A stretch of 64,000 bases of DNA, taken from assembly GCF_004114975.1 (NCBI RefSeq), contig NZ_CP030051.1:4774001-4838000 (forward strand). The letters run 5' to 3'. This document shows, in pieces, positions 1-10,015 of the stretch. This DNA is from Bradyrhizobium guangdongense. Its GTDB lineage: Bacteria > Pseudomonadota > Alphaproteobacteria > Rhizobiales > Xanthobacteraceae. How positions within the stretch are numbered: position 1 is the stretch's first letter; every line of letters begins with the position of its first letter. The translations under genes and the position numbers were made by a program. The notes beneath the pieces are model-generated. The model was not told the origin of the DNA. It made no database searches and saw only the letters and a program-made list of their open reading frames with translations.

Positions 1-816
1 GCGCCGCCCGTCGGCCATGTCGATCGCGGTGAGCACGGGATGTCCCTTCCCGGCATTGGGATCATGGTCCTTCTTGTAGAAAGACGAGACGTCGCGCCCG
101 ACCATCATGCGGACGATGGCGTCGGCGCGGATGTCCTGCTTGTCGAGCGAGCCGACCAGACGGCCGTCGCGCAGCACGGTCACGCGGTCGCCGAGCGCAT
201 AGACCTCGTCCATGCGGTGCGAGATGTAGATGATGGCGAGTCCCTCGGCGCGGAGCTGACGGATCAGCGCAAACAACCGCTCGCTCTCGCCGGCTGACAG
301 CGCGGTGGTCGGCTCGTCCATGATCAGGATTTTCGATCGCGCGTGCAGCGCGCGCGCGATCTCGACAAGCTGACGCTGGCCCATCGAGAGATGGGCCACC
401 AAGGTCGACGGCAGGAAGTCCGCCCCCAGCCGCTCCAGGATCGGACCAACGCCCTCGCGCATGGCGCCCCGTGCCAGCAAACCTGAACGCGAGATCTCGC
501 GGCCGAGATAAATATTCTCCGCAACGCTCAAATTGGGGGCCAAAGACAGTTCCTGATAGATGATCGAGATGCCGGCGGCACGGCCGCCGAGCGGACCTTC
601 GATCCGCACCGGCTTGCCCTCGATGCGGATTTCTCCACCCGGATCCGGCCGGTAGGCACCCGACAGGATCTTCATGAGGGTCGATTTGCCCGCCCCGTTC
701 TCGCCCATCAAGGCGTGAACCTCGCCGGCATAGACCGTCAGGTCAACCGCGCGCAGCGCCTTGATGCCGAAAAAGGATTTTGAAACTCCCCGCATCTCGA
801 GGATCGGATCGCTCAT
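1..816 (-). CDS. Sugar ABC transporter ATP-binding protein, RbsA/XylG type (partial, runs off left edge)
   Basis: This is the ATPase of a CUT2-family sugar importer. 272 codons are visible and the frame stays open at base 1, so about half of the roughly 500-residue double-ATPase is present. The first nucleotide-binding domain shows Walker [10 protein letters not shown] at residues 38-46, an LSMGQRQ signature and Walker B ILIMDEPT. The start at 816 has a strong GGGGGAGG ribosome site five bases upstream. It lies 119 bp downstream of xylulokinase on the same strand, so the pair are probably one operon whose binding protein and permease lie further left. The exact sugar (xylose, ribose or a pentitol) cannot be read from the ATPase. 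Confidence 0.93.
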   Translation of the reverse strand, partial: MSDPILEMRGVSKSFFGIKALRAVDLTVYAGEVHALMGENGAGKSTLMKILSGAYRPDPGGEIRIEGKPVRIEGPLGGRAAGISIIYQELSLAPNLSVAENIYLGREISRSGLLARGAMREGVGPILERLGADFLPSTLVAHLSMGQRQLVEIARALHARSKILIMDEPTTALSAGESERLFALIRQLRAEGLAIIYISHRMDEVYALGDRVTVLRDGRLVGSLDKQDIRADAIVRMMVGRDVSSFYKKDHDPNAGKGHPVLTAIDMADGRR

Positions 817-935
817 CGTGCCTCCCCCGCACAATGCATTTCCATGTCCGCCTTTCGTTTGCGGTCCGCACATTAAACAAAAGGCCGCAGCACAGGGCAA
901 CAGCGAACAGACAGAAATGCAGACGCAAAGCGATG

Positions 936-2381
936 CTAGTGGCGCGGCCGATACAGTTCGCGCCAGGCGGGACGCCGCGCCGCATACGCGTTAACCAGCG
1001 CGCGATCAGGCTCGAGAGTTTCGACGCGGCGCGGTGGCGTGCAGACGGATTCGATTGCCTCACCGGTGACAGCAAGCCGCCCCAATCTTGCCGCACCGAA
1101 CGCGGCGCCAGTTTCCCCGTCGGCGAAACGATGGATCGGAATATTCAGGATGTTGGCAAGCACTGCCAGCCAGAACCGCGATCGCGACCCGCCGCCGATG
1201 ACGTCAGCTTCCGTCACCGCGATGCCGGCATCACCGAGCGCGTCCCGGCAATCGGCGAGCGCGAAGGCAACGCCTTCCAGCACGGCCTGCACGATCGCCG
1301 TGCGATCGGTGCCGTGGCTCAAACCGTCGAGCATGCCGCGCACGATGGGATCGTCGTGAGGTGTTCGCTCGCCCGCGAGATAAGGCAAAAAGTTTACCGG
1401 AGACGGCGCCTGCGGGCTCGCTCCCAACGGCGCCAGCAGCTCGGCTTCAGAGACCCCGAACAGGCGCGCGGCCCAGGCCAGACAGGAGGCCGCCGAGAGG
1501 ATCGCACCGGCCTCAATCCACATGCCGGGGATGGCGTGGCAGAATGTGTGGACCACACGGTCGGGATTGGCGGCGATGTGGTCGCTCGGCGCCAGCAACG
1601 CGCCAGAGGTCCCCAGCGAGATGAACGCCGTGCCCGGCTTGATCGCGCCGATACCGATGGCACCTGCGGGATTGTCGCCGGCGCCGCCCGCGATCATCGG
1701 CCGCCGAACCATGCCCCAGCGCTGCGCTAGCTCGCCGCGCAGCCTGGCCGCAGGCGCGCACCCTTCGACCAGGCGCGGCATGTGCGCGCGCGACAGGCCG
1801 GTCGCGGCCAACGCCGCATCCGACCAATCTCGGCGCGCAGCGTCGAGCCACAGCGATCCGGAAGCGTCCGAGACGTCCTCGATCGCCTCGCCTGACAGCA
1901 CCAGGCGGAGATACGCCTTGGGCATCAGGACGCGTCGCGTTGCCGCAAAGATCTCGGGCTCGTGCGTGGCGATCCAGAGCAGCTTGGGCGCCGTGAAACC
2001 GGGCATCGCCTTGTTGCCGGTCGTCGCACGCAAGGCAGGCCAGCGCTGCTCCAGAAGGCGGCACTCCGCGGCGGAGCGCCCGTCATTCCAGAGAATGCAA
2101 GGCCGGAGCGGCGTGTCGCTCGCATCGAGCAGCGTCGCACCATGCATCTGGCCGGACAACCCGATGCCTTCGACCGCCGCCAGCTCTTGTCCGTGCGACG
2201 CCCTCAAGGCGTCGAGCGTCGCAAAGGTCGCCGCGATCCACTGCGCAGGATCCTGCTCGAAATAGCCCGATCGCGGCGAGTCGATCGTCAATGCCCGGCT
2301 CTCGCTTGCAATCACGCGCTGGACGCCGTCGACGAGAACCGTCTTGACCGCGGAGGTGCCGAGATCGATGCCGAGATACAT
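936..2381 (-). CDS. xylB: Xylulokinase
   Basis: 481-residue FGGY-family kinase that phosphorylates D-xylulose to xylulose 5-phosphate in the cytoplasm. The N-terminus has the phosphate-binding [10 protein letters not shown] motif. The block [13 protein letters not shown], at about residues 74-86, is characteristic of XylB rather than glycerol or gluconate kinases. The second ATP-binding segment ([15 protein letters not shown]) lies near residue 395. Length matches E. coli XylB (484). ATG at 2381 is preceded by GGAG nine bases upstream. It is followed on the same strand by a CUT2 ATPase, so it probably acts on a pentose or pentitol brought in by that importer. Confidence 0.93.
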   Translation of the reverse strand: MYLGIDLGTSAVKTVLVDGVQRVIASESRALTIDSPRSGYFEQDPAQWIAATFATLDALRASHGQELAAVEGIGLSGQMHGATLLDASDTPLRPCILWNDGRSAAECRLLEQRWPALRATTGNKAMPGFTAPKLLWIATHEPEIFAATRRVLMPKAYLRLVLSGEAIEDVSDASGSLWLDAARRDWSDAALAATGLSRAHMPRLVEGCAPAARLRGELAQRWGMVRRPMIAGGAGDNPAGAIGIGAIKPGTAFISLGTSGALLAPSDHIAANPDRVVHTFCHAIPGMWIEAGAILSAASCLAWAARLFGVSEAELLAPLGASPQAPSPVNFLPYLAGERTPHDDPIVRGMLDGLSHGTDRTAIVQAVLEGVAFALADCRDALGDAGIAVTEADVIGGGSRSRFWLAVLANILNIPIHRFADGETGAAFGAARLGRLAVTGEAIESVCTPPRRVETLEPDRALVNAYAARRPAWRELYRPRH

Positions 2382-2532
2382 GGCGGAAGTCTCCGAGGTT
2401 CAGCGGCACCGGCGACGCGATGCACTCATCTTCATCCCGTGAGTCGCCCCCCCGGGTGAAGCAAGCTGACCGCAGATATTGCGTGATGAAAACCCTGCCG
2501 CAAGCAACGGGATGCGAGGGCACTGAGACGGC

Positions 2533-2606
2533 TGGAGCGGGTGAAGGGAATCGAACCCTCGTATTCAGCTTGGAAGGCTGCTGCTCTACCATTGAGCTAC
2601 ACCCGC
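2533..2606 (-). tRNA. tRNA-Gly(TCC)
   Basis: The 74-nt reverse-complement sequence folds as a tRNA. It has a 7-bp acceptor stem GCGGGTG/CACCCGC, a D arm with AATGGTA, and the anticodon loop CTTCCAA, giving anticodon TCC. The T arm contains GGTTCGATTCC. The 3' TCCA is encoded. It reads glycine codons GGA and GGG. It stands alone between xylB and the rreB small gene, and no integrase or repeat is next to it. Confidence 0.97.
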
Positions 2607-2707
2607 GACAGGGGCTCCCTAACACGGCCGGGCGGCGGTCTCAACTGCTGCGGACCGGCCTTTCCCGCTTCGCGGATGGGCTTATTCCCGCTTTCGGGCA
2701 CGCCCCC

Positions 2708-2736
2708 TTAACGGCGAGGCGGTCTGGCCCTATATT
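2708..2736 (+). promoter_or_regulatory. Sigma-70-like promoter of rreB
   Basis: A -35-like TTAACG (2708-2713) and a -10 TATATT (2731-2736) are separated by exactly 17 bp. Initiation near 2743 and termination near 2907 would give a transcript of about 165 nt, the size reported for rreB in B. japonicum. Confidence 0.6.
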
Positions 2737-2754
2737 GAGTGTCCCGAAACCAAC

Positions 2755-2771
2755 GAAAGGAGGTGATCCAG
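2755..2771 (+). promoter_or_regulatory. Extended 17-nt Shine-Dalgarno of rreB
   Basis: The run GAAAGGAGGTGATCCAG is complementary to the 3' end of 16S rRNA over 17 nt and overlaps the first base of the GTG start codon. This unusually long pairing is the published hallmark of rreB-type small mRNAs and is reported to hold the mRNA on the 30S subunit and limit translation. Confidence 0.9.
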
Positions 2772-2815
2772 TGTCTTATCTCAAGCGCTGTCACCTCGCT
2801 GGGATCGCCCGCTAA
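2771..2815 (+). CDS. rreB: RreB, 14-residue peptide with extended ribosome-binding site
   Basis: GTG start followed by 13 sense codons and TAA, giving VSYLKRCHLAGIAR. Length, GTG start, the 17-nt extended Shine-Dalgarno and the roughly 165-nt transcript unit all match rreB (ribosome-regulated expression in Bradyrhizobiaceae), described in B. japonicum USDA 110. There the RNA associates with 30S subunits and is weakly translated. The peptide was reported as unstructured and its cellular role is unknown. Automatic gene callers would miss this gene because of its size. Here it has its own promoter and terminator, between tRNA-Gly and a convergent histidine kinase gene. Confidence 0.88.
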   Translation: MSYLKRCHLAGIAR

Positions 2816-2874
2816 GCACTATTGAGGCTTGGCATCGGGGCGGTTCCAGCCCTGGACCAGCGAGCAAGAAATCG

Positions 2875-2909
2875 GGCGCGACGGGGTTCTCCCGCCGCGC
2901 CTTTTCTTT
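2875..2909 (+). terminator. Rho-independent terminator of rreB
   Basis: GGCGCG and CGGG pair with CCCG and CGCGCC around a short loop, with one internal mismatch, followed by TTTTCTTT. It lies 60 bp after the rreB stop codon and close to the end of the convergent kinase gene. Confidence 0.8.
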
Positions 2910-2929
2910 GCTCCGGTATCGCGCGCCGC

Positions 2930-5323
2930 TCAGGCGGGCCCCTCGCCCGCGAGCATCTCCCGGATCTTCTGCGACAGGTCCGCCTTCCTGTAGGGCTTGC
3001 GAAGCAGCGCCACGCCGGGATCGAGATGCCCCTCGTGGACAATGGTGTTGTCGGTATAACCTGACGTGTAGAGCACCCGCACGTCCGGCCGGCGGAGCCT
3101 GATAGCCTCGGCCAATTCCCGCCCGTTCATGCCGCCGGGCATGATGATGTCGGTGAACAGGAGATCGAAAGTCGCGCCCTGATCGACCAGCGCAAGCGCG
3201 GCTGCGCCGTCGCCGGCGGTGAGCGTGCGATAGCCGAGGCTGCCGAGCTGGGCGATGACGTAGCCCTGCACCAGCGGATCGTCCTCCACCACGAGGATGG
3301 TCTCGTGCCCGCGCGCCGGCGCCTGGGCCTGAACCGGCCCGGACCTCGCCGCCGCCCCGCCCGCCGATTGCGGCAGGAACAACCGCACCACCGTGCCGCG
3401 CCCCTCCTCGCTCTCGATCGCGACGGTGCCGCCGGTCTGCTTGGCGAAACCGTAGACCATGCTGAGGCCGAGCCCGGTGCCGCGGCCGACCCCCTTGGTG
3501 GTGAAGAACGGCTCGAACACGCGATCGCGAATGTCGGCCGGAATGCCGCGGCCGGTGTCGGAGATGGCCAGCATGACGTAGGAGCCGGAATCGCCGTCGC
3601 CGCTGCCGCCGAGCTCCCGGTTTGCGGTCTCGAGCGTGAGCCTGCCGCCATCCGGCATCGCATCGCGGGCATTGACGGCGAGATTGACGATCGCCGACGA
3701 AAGCTGCGACGGGTCGGCCATCGCCGGCCACGCATCGTCGGCAAGCCGGGTCACGATCTCGACGTGCTCGCCGAGGATCGGCCGCAACAGCTTCGCCGTC
3801 TCGACCACGAGGGCATTGACGTCGATCTCGCGCGGCTCCAGCGGCTGGCGCCGCGCGAAGGTCAGGAGCTGCGAGGTGATCTCGGCGCCGCGCGAGGCCG
3901 CATCGTCGATCAGCTGGGCGATCGCTGCGAGCTGGGGCTTGTCCGCAAGCTCCTCCTTGATGATCTCGATGGTCCCGGTGATGACGGTCAGCACGTTGTT
4001 GAAGTCGTGCGCGACGCCGCCGGTGAGCTGGCCGATCGCGTCCATCTTCTGGGACTGGCGAAGCCGCTCCTCGGTCTCGTGCTGCGCGGTGAGATCGGTG
4101 GCCGAGCCGCGATAGCCCAGGAAGCGGCCGTCGGCGTCGAAGACAGGCTTGCCGTTGACGCTAAAATGATGCATCCGCCCGGTGGTGTCGCGCCCACGAT
4201 ACTCGAACTTCCGGAACGGCTCGTGACGGTCGAGCGTCGCCATGTGCGCGCGCCACTTCTCGGACTCGGTCTCGCGGTCGAGCGCGGTATCGATGCGCCG
4301 CGTGCCGATCCGTATCTTGGGATCCATGCCGAAGGCGATCACCCGGTCGGAGAGGTAGGTGAAGCAGTGGTCCGGCCCGGTCTCCCAGAACCAATCGGAT
4401 GCGGTCTCCGCATAATCGCGGAAACGCTCCTCGCTCGCGCGTGCGTCCGCTTCGGCTCGCCGGCGGATGGTCAGGTCGCGCTCGAGATTGGCATTGGCCT
4501 CGCGCAACTCGCCATAGGCCCGCTCGAGGTTCGTGCACATGGCGTTGAAAGCCTCGATCACCTTGTCCAGTTCGTCGGGGTGGTGGGGCGGCCGTCGCTC
4601 CAGATGCAACGGCGGCGGCGGCCTCGCCAGGCTGTATTTGCTGACGAACTCGGCGATGGCGACCAGATGCCGCGTCACCAGAAAATGGAACATGTAGATG
4701 ATGAACAGCGAGACGACGAACGTTTTTGCCGCCTGGGTTGCCAGGATGACCAGCGCGCGGTGCAGCAATTGCTGGTAGACATCGCTCAGCGTCGCCTCGA
4801 CATGGAGCACGCCGATGGTACGCGCGCTCCCTTGCACGGTATAGGTCAGCGGATAGTCGCGCGTCACGACCGAGCGGCTCCTTCGCTCACCAACGGCGAC
4901 ACGGATGGGATTGGGGCGATCGGCAATCTCGCGGACCTCGGCGGCGCGGATATCGGGCAACCGCAGGATGCCGTCGAGCTGGAGCTTGAGCTGGTTCTGG
5001 TCGAGATTCCACAGACTCTCGCCGAGGCTCGCGGTGGTGCTGCGGCCGACCTCCTCGAGCCGCGTCTCGATCAGACCGACTTCGCGATCGTAGTCCAGAT
5101 AGAGCTGGAGTGCGGTCAGCGTCAGGGTCACGATCGAGGAGAACAGCAGTACGGCGGCAAGCAGGCGCGGCCCGATGCCGCTGCGCGACCAGTTGAAGAT
5201 CCGCGACAGCAGCGCCGCGAGCATCGTGGGCGTGAAGGTGGCTCCGATGCCGGTCAGATGCTTCGCAGCCGCCGGCGCAACAGCACGGCCGCGATCGGGA
5301 TTCTTCTCACCTGCGTTGCCCAT
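2930..5323 (-). CDS. Membrane-bound hybrid sensor histidine kinase
   Basis: About 797 residues. Order of parts: TM1 (about 54-76), an extracytoplasmic loop, TM2 (about 190-215), HAMP-like linker, PAS domain (about 300-415), HisKA with phosphorylatable His439 in VAHDFNN, HATPase with N box and GTGLGL (about 540-650), and a C-terminal receiver with phosphoacceptor Asp725 in FTDIIMPGG. The reading frame is open to 5371, but the upstream start there is TTG; ATG at 5323 or 5332 is preferred, and 5323 is chosen for its G-rich upstream stretch. It is divergent from a periplasmic solute-binding protein gene, so the two may sense a common ligand. No partner output regulator lies nearby. Confidence 0.92.
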   Translation of the reverse strand: MGNAGEKNPDRGRAVAPAAAKHLTGIGATFTPTMLAALLSRIFNWSRSGIGPRLLAAVLLFSSIVTLTLTALQLYLDYDREVGLIETRLEEVGRSTTASLGESLWNLDQNQLKLQLDGILRLPDIRAAEVREIADRPNPIRVAVGERRSRSVVTRDYPLTYTVQGSARTIGVLHVEATLSDVYQQLLHRALVILATQAAKTFVVSLFIIYMFHFLVTRHLVAIAEFVSKYSLARPPPPLHLERRPPHHPDELDKVIEAFNAMCTNLERAYGELREANANLERDLTIRRRAEADARASEERFRDYAETASDWFWETGPDHCFTYLSDRVIAFGMDPKIRIGTRRIDTALDRETESEKWRAHMATLDRHEPFRKFEYRGRDTTGRMHHFSVNGKPVFDADGRFLGYRGSATDLTAQHETEERLRQSQKMDAIGQLTGGVAHDFNNVLTVITGTIEIIKEELADKPQLAAIAQLIDDAASRGAEITSQLLTFARRQPLEPREIDVNALVVETAKLLRPILGEHVEIVTRLADDAWPAMADPSQLSSAIVNLAVNARDAMPDGGRLTLETANRELGGSGDGDSGSYVMLAISDTGRGIPADIRDRVFEPFFTTKGVGRGTGLGLSMVYGFAKQTGGTVAIESEEGRGTVVRLFLPQSAGGAAARSGPVQAQAPARGHETILVVEDDPLVQGYVIAQLGSLGYRTLTAGDGAAALALVDQGATFDLLFTDIIMPGGMNGRELAEAIRLRRPDVRVLYTSGYTDNTIVHEGHLDPGVALLRKPYRKADLSQKIREMLAGEGPA

Positions 5324-5653
5324 GCATCCCATCCCCGAATATGGCGACACCCTCTCCGGCCAGCCGGTCAACCACGCACAATTCGGCGGTTTGATACTCC
5401 CTCAGCGCGCGATGCGCGCTGCAATCCTGTCGGCCCTTGGGCGCTCTGAGGTCGGCGGGGTCATATCTTGCGCCCAGCAGCAGGATATCAGCGCAAACTA
5501 CCATCTCGCGTGCTAGAATGACATCGGTGAAAATCCGGAGTCGCTCGCATGCGGGCGACTCGGTGGCCTTTGTGACTCCGCGCGGCTGCCATCTTCGGTA
5601 GATCGCTCGAACATCCGAAGCCAGTGGTAGCGAGCACCGACCAGAGAGGGGCC

Positions 5654-6367
5654 ATGTGGCGGATACTCGTCATCTGCCTGTCGCTGTGCATAGCAGGCTC
5701 GTCTTCCGCGCAGTCGGTGATCCGCCTGGCGCGGATCGCCGACATCCCGGATCAATATGTCGGCGGCGAGATGCTGCGGGCCGTCTACGCCAAGCTGAAC
5801 ATCAGGCTCGAATTCGAGGACGTGCCCGGCAAGCGGGCGCTGGCGCTGTCGAGCGCCGGCGAGGTCGACGGCGAAATCCAGCGGATCGGAACGCTGTCTC
5901 GCGACTATCCGACGCTGCTGCAGGTCACGCCGGCGATCAACTACATCGAACCCGCGGTGTTCACCACCAGGCTCCATTTCGACGTGGATGGCTGGAATTC
6001 GATCAGGACCTACAGCATCGGCATCGTCCGCGGTGTCGGCTCGTCGGAAGCCGGCACGCGCGGCATGGACCGCGTCACGGCAACCACGAGCCTCGAGAGC
6101 CTGATCAAGATGCTCGATGCCGATCGTTTCGACGTGATGGTCACCGATCTCTTCAGCGGGCTGGCCGCGGTCCGCAAGCTCAATCTTCAGACCAGGATCT
6201 ATCCGCTCTCCCCGCCGCTCGAGCGCATCAGCATCTACCATTATTTGCACGAGCGCCACCGCGACCTCGTGCCGAAGGTTGGACAGGTGATCGCGCAGAT
6301 GGAAGCCAGCGGCGAGCTCGCGGCACTACGCGAGGCGCTCGTCAAGCAGGTCCTGAGCACGCGGTGA
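5654..6367 (+). CDS. Periplasmic solute-binding protein of family 3 type
   Basis: 237 residues with a signal peptide (MWRILVICLSLCIAGSSSAQ). The mature part resembles SBP_bac_3 domains: a short protein with the N-terminal IRLARIADIPDQYVGGE block and a C-terminal helix. ATG at 5654 has GAGAGGGG upstream; an earlier in-frame ATG at 5624 lacks a ribosome site. There is no permease or ATPase beside it. With the divergent kinase 330 bp away, a sensory rather than transport role is plausible, but this is inference. Confidence 0.8.
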   Translation: MWRILVICLSLCIAGSSSAQSVIRLARIADIPDQYVGGEMLRAVYAKLNIRLEFEDVPGKRALALSSAGEVDGEIQRIGTLSRDYPTLLQVTPAINYIEPAVFTTRLHFDVDGWNSIRTYSIGIVRGVGSSEAGTRGMDRVTATTSLESLIKMLDADRFDVMVTDLFSGLAAVRKLNLQTRIYPLSPPLERISIYHYLHERHRDLVPKVGQVIAQMEASGELAALREALVKQVLSTR

Positions 6368-6377
6368 TGAGGCCAAC

Positions 6378-6563
6378 TCAGAAACCGAATATGGCGAGCA
6401 CCGACGGGCGCTTGCCGCGGCGGCTTTCGACGATGCGCTCCCCGCCGCTCTCGGCGGAGTTGCCGTAATAGCGGTGATGGCCCGCCTGATCATGCAGATC
6501 GGCTGGCTCCGACTTCCCCGCCCGCCGTGCATCGCAAATGATCTTGATGGTATGACCCGACAT
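6378..6563 (-). CDS. Small conserved-type hypothetical protein (61 aa)
   Basis: A 61-residue basic protein starting MSGHTIKIICDARRAGKSE. The start has GGAGG seven bases upstream, a much better ribosome site than competing shadows in this stretch. It is convergent with the upstream binding-protein gene, only 10 bp apart. I recognise no domain; function unknown. Confidence 0.6.
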   Translation of the reverse strand: MSGHTIKIICDARRAGKSEPADLHDQAGHHRYYGNSAESGGERIVESRRGKRPSVLAIFGF

Positions 6564-6766
6564 TGCCGCCTCCGATGAGATTCGACCGTTCTTGTGGCCA
6601 TCAGTCGCCGCGTCTTCGGACCGCGTTCACCGGCGAAGGCGGCAATCGGGTTTCATGATGGTTTCGTCGCGCAGGCACGATGCATTATTTTGGTGTTTCG
6701 GGATTGTCGGCATCGGCCGCGATCATACGTCCTTCGGGCTGCGCGCCCCAAACAAGCGAGGTGAAG

Positions 6767-7153
6767 ATGCTCTACGCGATCCTGGCCTACCACGTGGAAG
6801 ACGAGCTTCTGGCGTGGACGCCGCAGGAGGACGCCGCTGTCGTGGCCAAAGTCATCGAGGTTCAGGCGCCCCTGAGGGCCAGCGGACACCTCGGACCGGC
6901 CGCCCGCCTGGATGGCACGAGAAAGGCCCGCACCTTACGCGGCCCCGGTGGCGGCATCGTGCTGGACGGCCCATTTGCGGAGACCAAAGAACAGCTTCTC
7001 GGCTTCCATCTCGTCGAATACGACACCGATGAAGAGGCGATCGCGGCGGCGCGGAAGCTGCGTGCGGTCAATCCGAGTGCGGTCTACGAGATCCGCCCGG
7101 TCAAGCTTTACGTGCCTGCCGATGGGTTCGGTGCGACAGCAGCTGACAAGTGA
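6767..7153 (+). CDS. YciI-family protein
   Basis: 128 residues with the ferredoxin-like YCII fold pattern: N-terminal MLYAILAYHVEDE, central GHLGPAARLDG, and VLDGPFAETKEQLLGFHLVEYDTDEEA near residues 65-91. Family members with this DGPF(A/T)ETKE block often sit beside extracytoplasmic sigma factors, but none is present here. ATG at 6767 is preceded by GAGGTG; the longer frame from 6680 has no ribosome site. Biochemical role is not known for this subgroup. Confidence 0.85.
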   Translation: MLYAILAYHVEDELLAWTPQEDAAVVAKVIEVQAPLRASGHLGPAARLDGTRKARTLRGPGGGIVLDGPFAETKEQLLGFHLVEYDTDEEAIAAARKLRAVNPSAVYEIRPVKLYVPADGFGATAADK

Positions 7154-7162
7154 GGATGAAGC

Positions 7163-7777
7163 CTACGGATTCGGTTCGCCCAACGGTCCATAGAAGCGCC
7201 GGATCAGCAGCCCGCCGAAGGCAATGAACCACAGGAAGGGCGCGACCTGGGGCGCAAAGCTCGCGACGATCGTGCCCGGAATGAACACGAGCAGCGGAAA
7301 CAGGGAGGCAATGGTCTCACGCCCCCAGCCGCCCAGGATCGTCCACCACAGCCAGGCATTGAGGCCGGCAATGGCAGTGAGGTGCAGACCGTAGAGCACG
7401 GCAACGGCGCTGCTCACGGTGTAATTGATGTACAGGCCGTTTGTGACCGGCAACAGCACGATCGAGAGCAGGAACAGCAGATTGAGGATCACGACCCCGC
7501 GGCTCCCCACGGGTTGACGCGCCAGCCGCCGGTGATGGCTGATCCAGAACAGACCGGCGATGATGAAGCTGAGCGCAAAACCCGCGAGCTTGCCGGAATA
7601 GACTTTGGCAAGGTCGCTCCAGTCGGGCACGCTGGCGAACACCGCAGCCTTGGGCAGGTCGTAGGCCAGAAGCGTCATGGCAACACCAAAGATGGTATTG
7701 CTGAGCGACTCCAGCCGCCGCATTTCAAACTGTTCGGGCCTGGACTCAGGCTTGGACCCGGGCTTGGGCTCGGTCAT
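7163..7777 (-). CDS. TMEM175-family (DUF1211) integral membrane protein, putative potassium channel
   Basis: 204 residues with about six hydrophobic segments. The family signature lies at the start of TM1 as RRLESLSNTIFGVAMTLL, the counterpart of the RxxxFSD(G/A) motif of TMEM175 proteins; here FSD is replaced by LSN. Bacterial members form tetrameric potassium-selective channels. The substituted signature makes the activity less certain. It ends 9 bp from the convergent YciI gene. Confidence 0.8.
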   Translation of the reverse strand: MTEPKPGSKPESRPEQFEMRRLESLSNTIFGVAMTLLAYDLPKAAVFASVPDWSDLAKVYSGKLAGFALSFIIAGLFWISHHRRLARQPVGSRGVVILNLLFLLSIVLLPVTNGLYINYTVSSAVAVLYGLHLTAIAGLNAWLWWTILGGWGRETIASLFPLLVFIPGTIVASFAPQVAPFLWFIAFGGLLIRRFYGPLGEPNP

Positions 7778-7901
7778 GCCGGTGTGCTCCAGGGCTGGAA
7801 CTTTGGGCCGCCTTTTCCCTAGGTGTTCTCAGCGGTTTCGTCCAGCCGCATTGCGATTCGCGAGCGGATCGCCGATTCTCGGTCTTTCACCGGGGCGATT
7901 C

Positions 7902-9959
7902 GTGGCAACCTATCTGGACACGCTCAATGCGGAGCAGCGCCGCGCCGTGGAGCATGGCGTGGCCGAAGGCACGACCGTGGGCGCCCCCCTGCTCGTCATT
8001 GCCGGCGCGGGCTCCGGCAAGACCAACACGCTCGCGCATCGCGTCGCGCACCTGATCGTCGCGGGCGCGGATCCCCGCCGCATCCTGCTGATGACCTTTT
8101 CGCGCCGTGCGGCCGCCGAGATGGCCGGACGCGTCGAGCGCATCGCGCGCAAGGTACTGGGCGAGAACAATGCCGCGATCATGCGCGATGCGCTGACCTG
8201 GGCCGGCACGTTCCACGGCATCGGCGCCCGGCTGCTGCGCGAACATGCCGAGCGGATCGGCGTCGATCCCGCCTTTACCATCCACGACCGCGAGGATTCC
8301 GCCGACCTGATGAACCTGGTGCGGCACGAACGCGGCCTGTCGAAGACCGAGAGCCGCTTTCCGGCCAAGGGCACCTGCCTGTCGGTCTATTCCCGCTGCG
8401 TCAACGCCGAGATGGAGATCGAGAAGGTGTTAGGGGCGCATTATCCCTGGTGCACCGGCTGGGCCGCCGAGCTGAAAGGGCTGTTCGCCGCTTACGTCGA
8501 GGCCAAGCAGGCCCAGCACGTGCTCGATTACGACGATCTGCTGCTCTACTGGTCGCAGATGATGAGCGACCCGCTCATTGCAGAAGAGATCGGCGGCCGC
8601 TTCGACCACGTGCTGGTCGACGAATATCAGGACACCAACCGCCTGCAATCCTCGATCCTCCTGGCGCTGAAGCCCGACGGGCGCGGGCTCACCGTCGTCG
8701 GCGACGATGCGCAGTCGATCTATTCGTTTCGCGCGGCCACCGTCCGCAACATCCTGGATTTTCCGCAAAGCTTTTCGCCGCGCGCGGAGATGATCACGCT
8801 CGACCGCAATTACCGCTCGACGCAGGCGGTGCTGGCAGCGGCCAACGGCGTCATCGGCCTCGCGCGCGAGCGCTTCACCAAGAACCTGTGGACCGATCGC
8901 ACCTCCGGACAGAAGCCGCAGCTCGTCACCGTGCACGACGAGGCCGACCAGGCGCGCTACATCGTCGAGGCCGTGCTGGCGAACCGGGAGCAAGGCGCGC
9001 TGCTCAAGCACCAGGCGGTGCTGTTCCGGACCTCCTCGCACTCCGGCCCGCTCGAAATCGAGCTGACACGCCGCAACATTCCCTTCGTCAAGTTCGGCGG
9101 GCTGAAATTCCTCGACGCCGCGCACGTCAAGGACGTGCTGGCGCTGCTGCGCTTTGCCGAGAACCCGCGCGACCGCGTCGCCGGCTTCCGCATCCTGCAT
9201 CTGTTGCCGGGCATCGGCCCCGCCACCGCGCAGCGCGTGCTCGACCAGATGGCCGAAAGTCCCAACCCGCTCCATGCGCTGAGCCAACTTCCCGTGCCGC
9301 CGCGCACCGGCACCGATTGGACGGAGTTCGTCCGCACCGTCGAGAACCTGCGCTACTCGGAATGGCCTGCGGATCTCGAGCGCGTGCGGCTCTGGTACGA
9401 GCCGCATCTCGACCGCATCCACGAGGATTCCGAGACGCGCCGCGCCGATCTGATGCAGCTCGAGCAGATCGCGAGCGGCTATGCCTCGCGCGAGAAATTC
9501 CTGACCGAGCTCACGCTCGACCCGCCGGACGCGACCAGCGACAAGTCGGGCCCGCCCTTGCGCGACGAGGACTATCTGATCCTCTCGACCATCCACTCCG
9601 CCAAGGGACAGGAGTGGAAGTCGGTATTCCTGCTCAACGTCGTCGACGGCTGCATGCCCTCCGATCTCGGTGCCGGCACCAGCGCCGAAATCGAGGAGGA
9701 GCGCCGCCTGCTCTATGTCGCGATGACGCGTGCCAAGGACGATCTGCATCTCGTCGTTCCCCAGCGCTTCTTCGTCCACGGCCAGGCCGCCAAGGGCGAC
9801 CGTCACGTCTATGCCTCGCGCACGCGCTTCATCCCGGAGCAGCTCGTCTATCTGTTCGAGCGCGCCGCCTGGCCGAAGGTCGCGGCCGGCGCGCCGCGCG
9901 CTCCGTCACAGGGTCCGAAGATCGACATCGGCGCACGGATGCGGGGGATGTGGCGGTAG
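7902..9959 (+). CDS. UvrD/Rep-family ATP-dependent DNA helicase
   Basis: 685-residue superfamily 1A 3'-5' helicase. The Q motif glutamine is at residue 12, Walker A GAGSGKT at 35-41, motif Ia LMTFSRRAAAEM, motif II VDEYQDTN near 240, motif III VGDDAQSIYSFR, and motif V/VI STIHSAKGQEWKSVFL and LLYVAMTRAKDDL. Likely acts in DNA repair or replication restart. The frame is open further upstream, but the conserved N-terminus (YLDTLNAEQRRAV) starts right after GTG at 7902, which is chosen. It is shorter than E. coli UvrD (720), as in other compact alphaproteobacterial members. Confidence 0.93.
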   Translation: MATYLDTLNAEQRRAVEHGVAEGTTVGAPLLVIAGAGSGKTNTLAHRVAHLIVAGADPRRILLMTFSRRAAAEMAGRVERIARKVLGENNAAIMRDALTWAGTFHGIGARLLREHAERIGVDPAFTIHDREDSADLMNLVRHERGLSKTESRFPAKGTCLSVYSRCVNAEMEIEKVLGAHYPWCTGWAAELKGLFAAYVEAKQAQHVLDYDDLLLYWSQMMSDPLIAEEIGGRFDHVLVDEYQDTNRLQSSILLALKPDGRGLTVVGDDAQSIYSFRAATVRNILDFPQSFSPRAEMITLDRNYRSTQAVLAAANGVIGLARERFTKNLWTDRTSGQKPQLVTVHDEADQARYIVEAVLANREQGALLKHQAVLFRTSSHSGPLEIELTRRNIPFVKFGGLKFLDAAHVKDVLALLRFAENPRDRVAGFRILHLLPGIGPATAQRVLDQMAESPNPLHALSQLPVPPRTGTDWTEFVRTVENLRYSEWPADLERVRLWYEPHLDRIHEDSETRRADLMQLEQIASGYASREKFLTELTLDPPDATSDKSGPPLRDEDYLILSTIHSAKGQEWKSVFLLNVVDGCMPSDLGAGTSAEIEEERRLLYVAMTRAKDDLHLVVPQRFFVHGQAAKGDRHVYASRTRFIPEQLVYLFERAAWPKVAAGAPRAPSQGPKIDIGARMRGMWR

Positions 9960-10015
9960 ACGCAAGAAACCGGTCTCGGGATCTGCCACGATGCCTGCAA
10001 CACCAGAGGTCCGAG

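Noticed and set aside
3305..5449. 714-codon plus-strand open frame opposite the hybrid kinase
   Set aside because: High-GC shadow of the kinase gene. The minus-strand protein has complete HisKA, HATPase and receiver motifs; this frame has none.
8430..9806. 458-codon minus-strand frame opposite the helicase
   Set aside because: No domain pattern; typical antisense frame of a GC-rich gene.
7823..10015. Very long plus-strand frame overlapping the helicase and reading into the quinone reductase
   Set aside because: Only its last part, from 10016, is a real gene. The upstream portion is Arg-rich shadow translation of the helicase.
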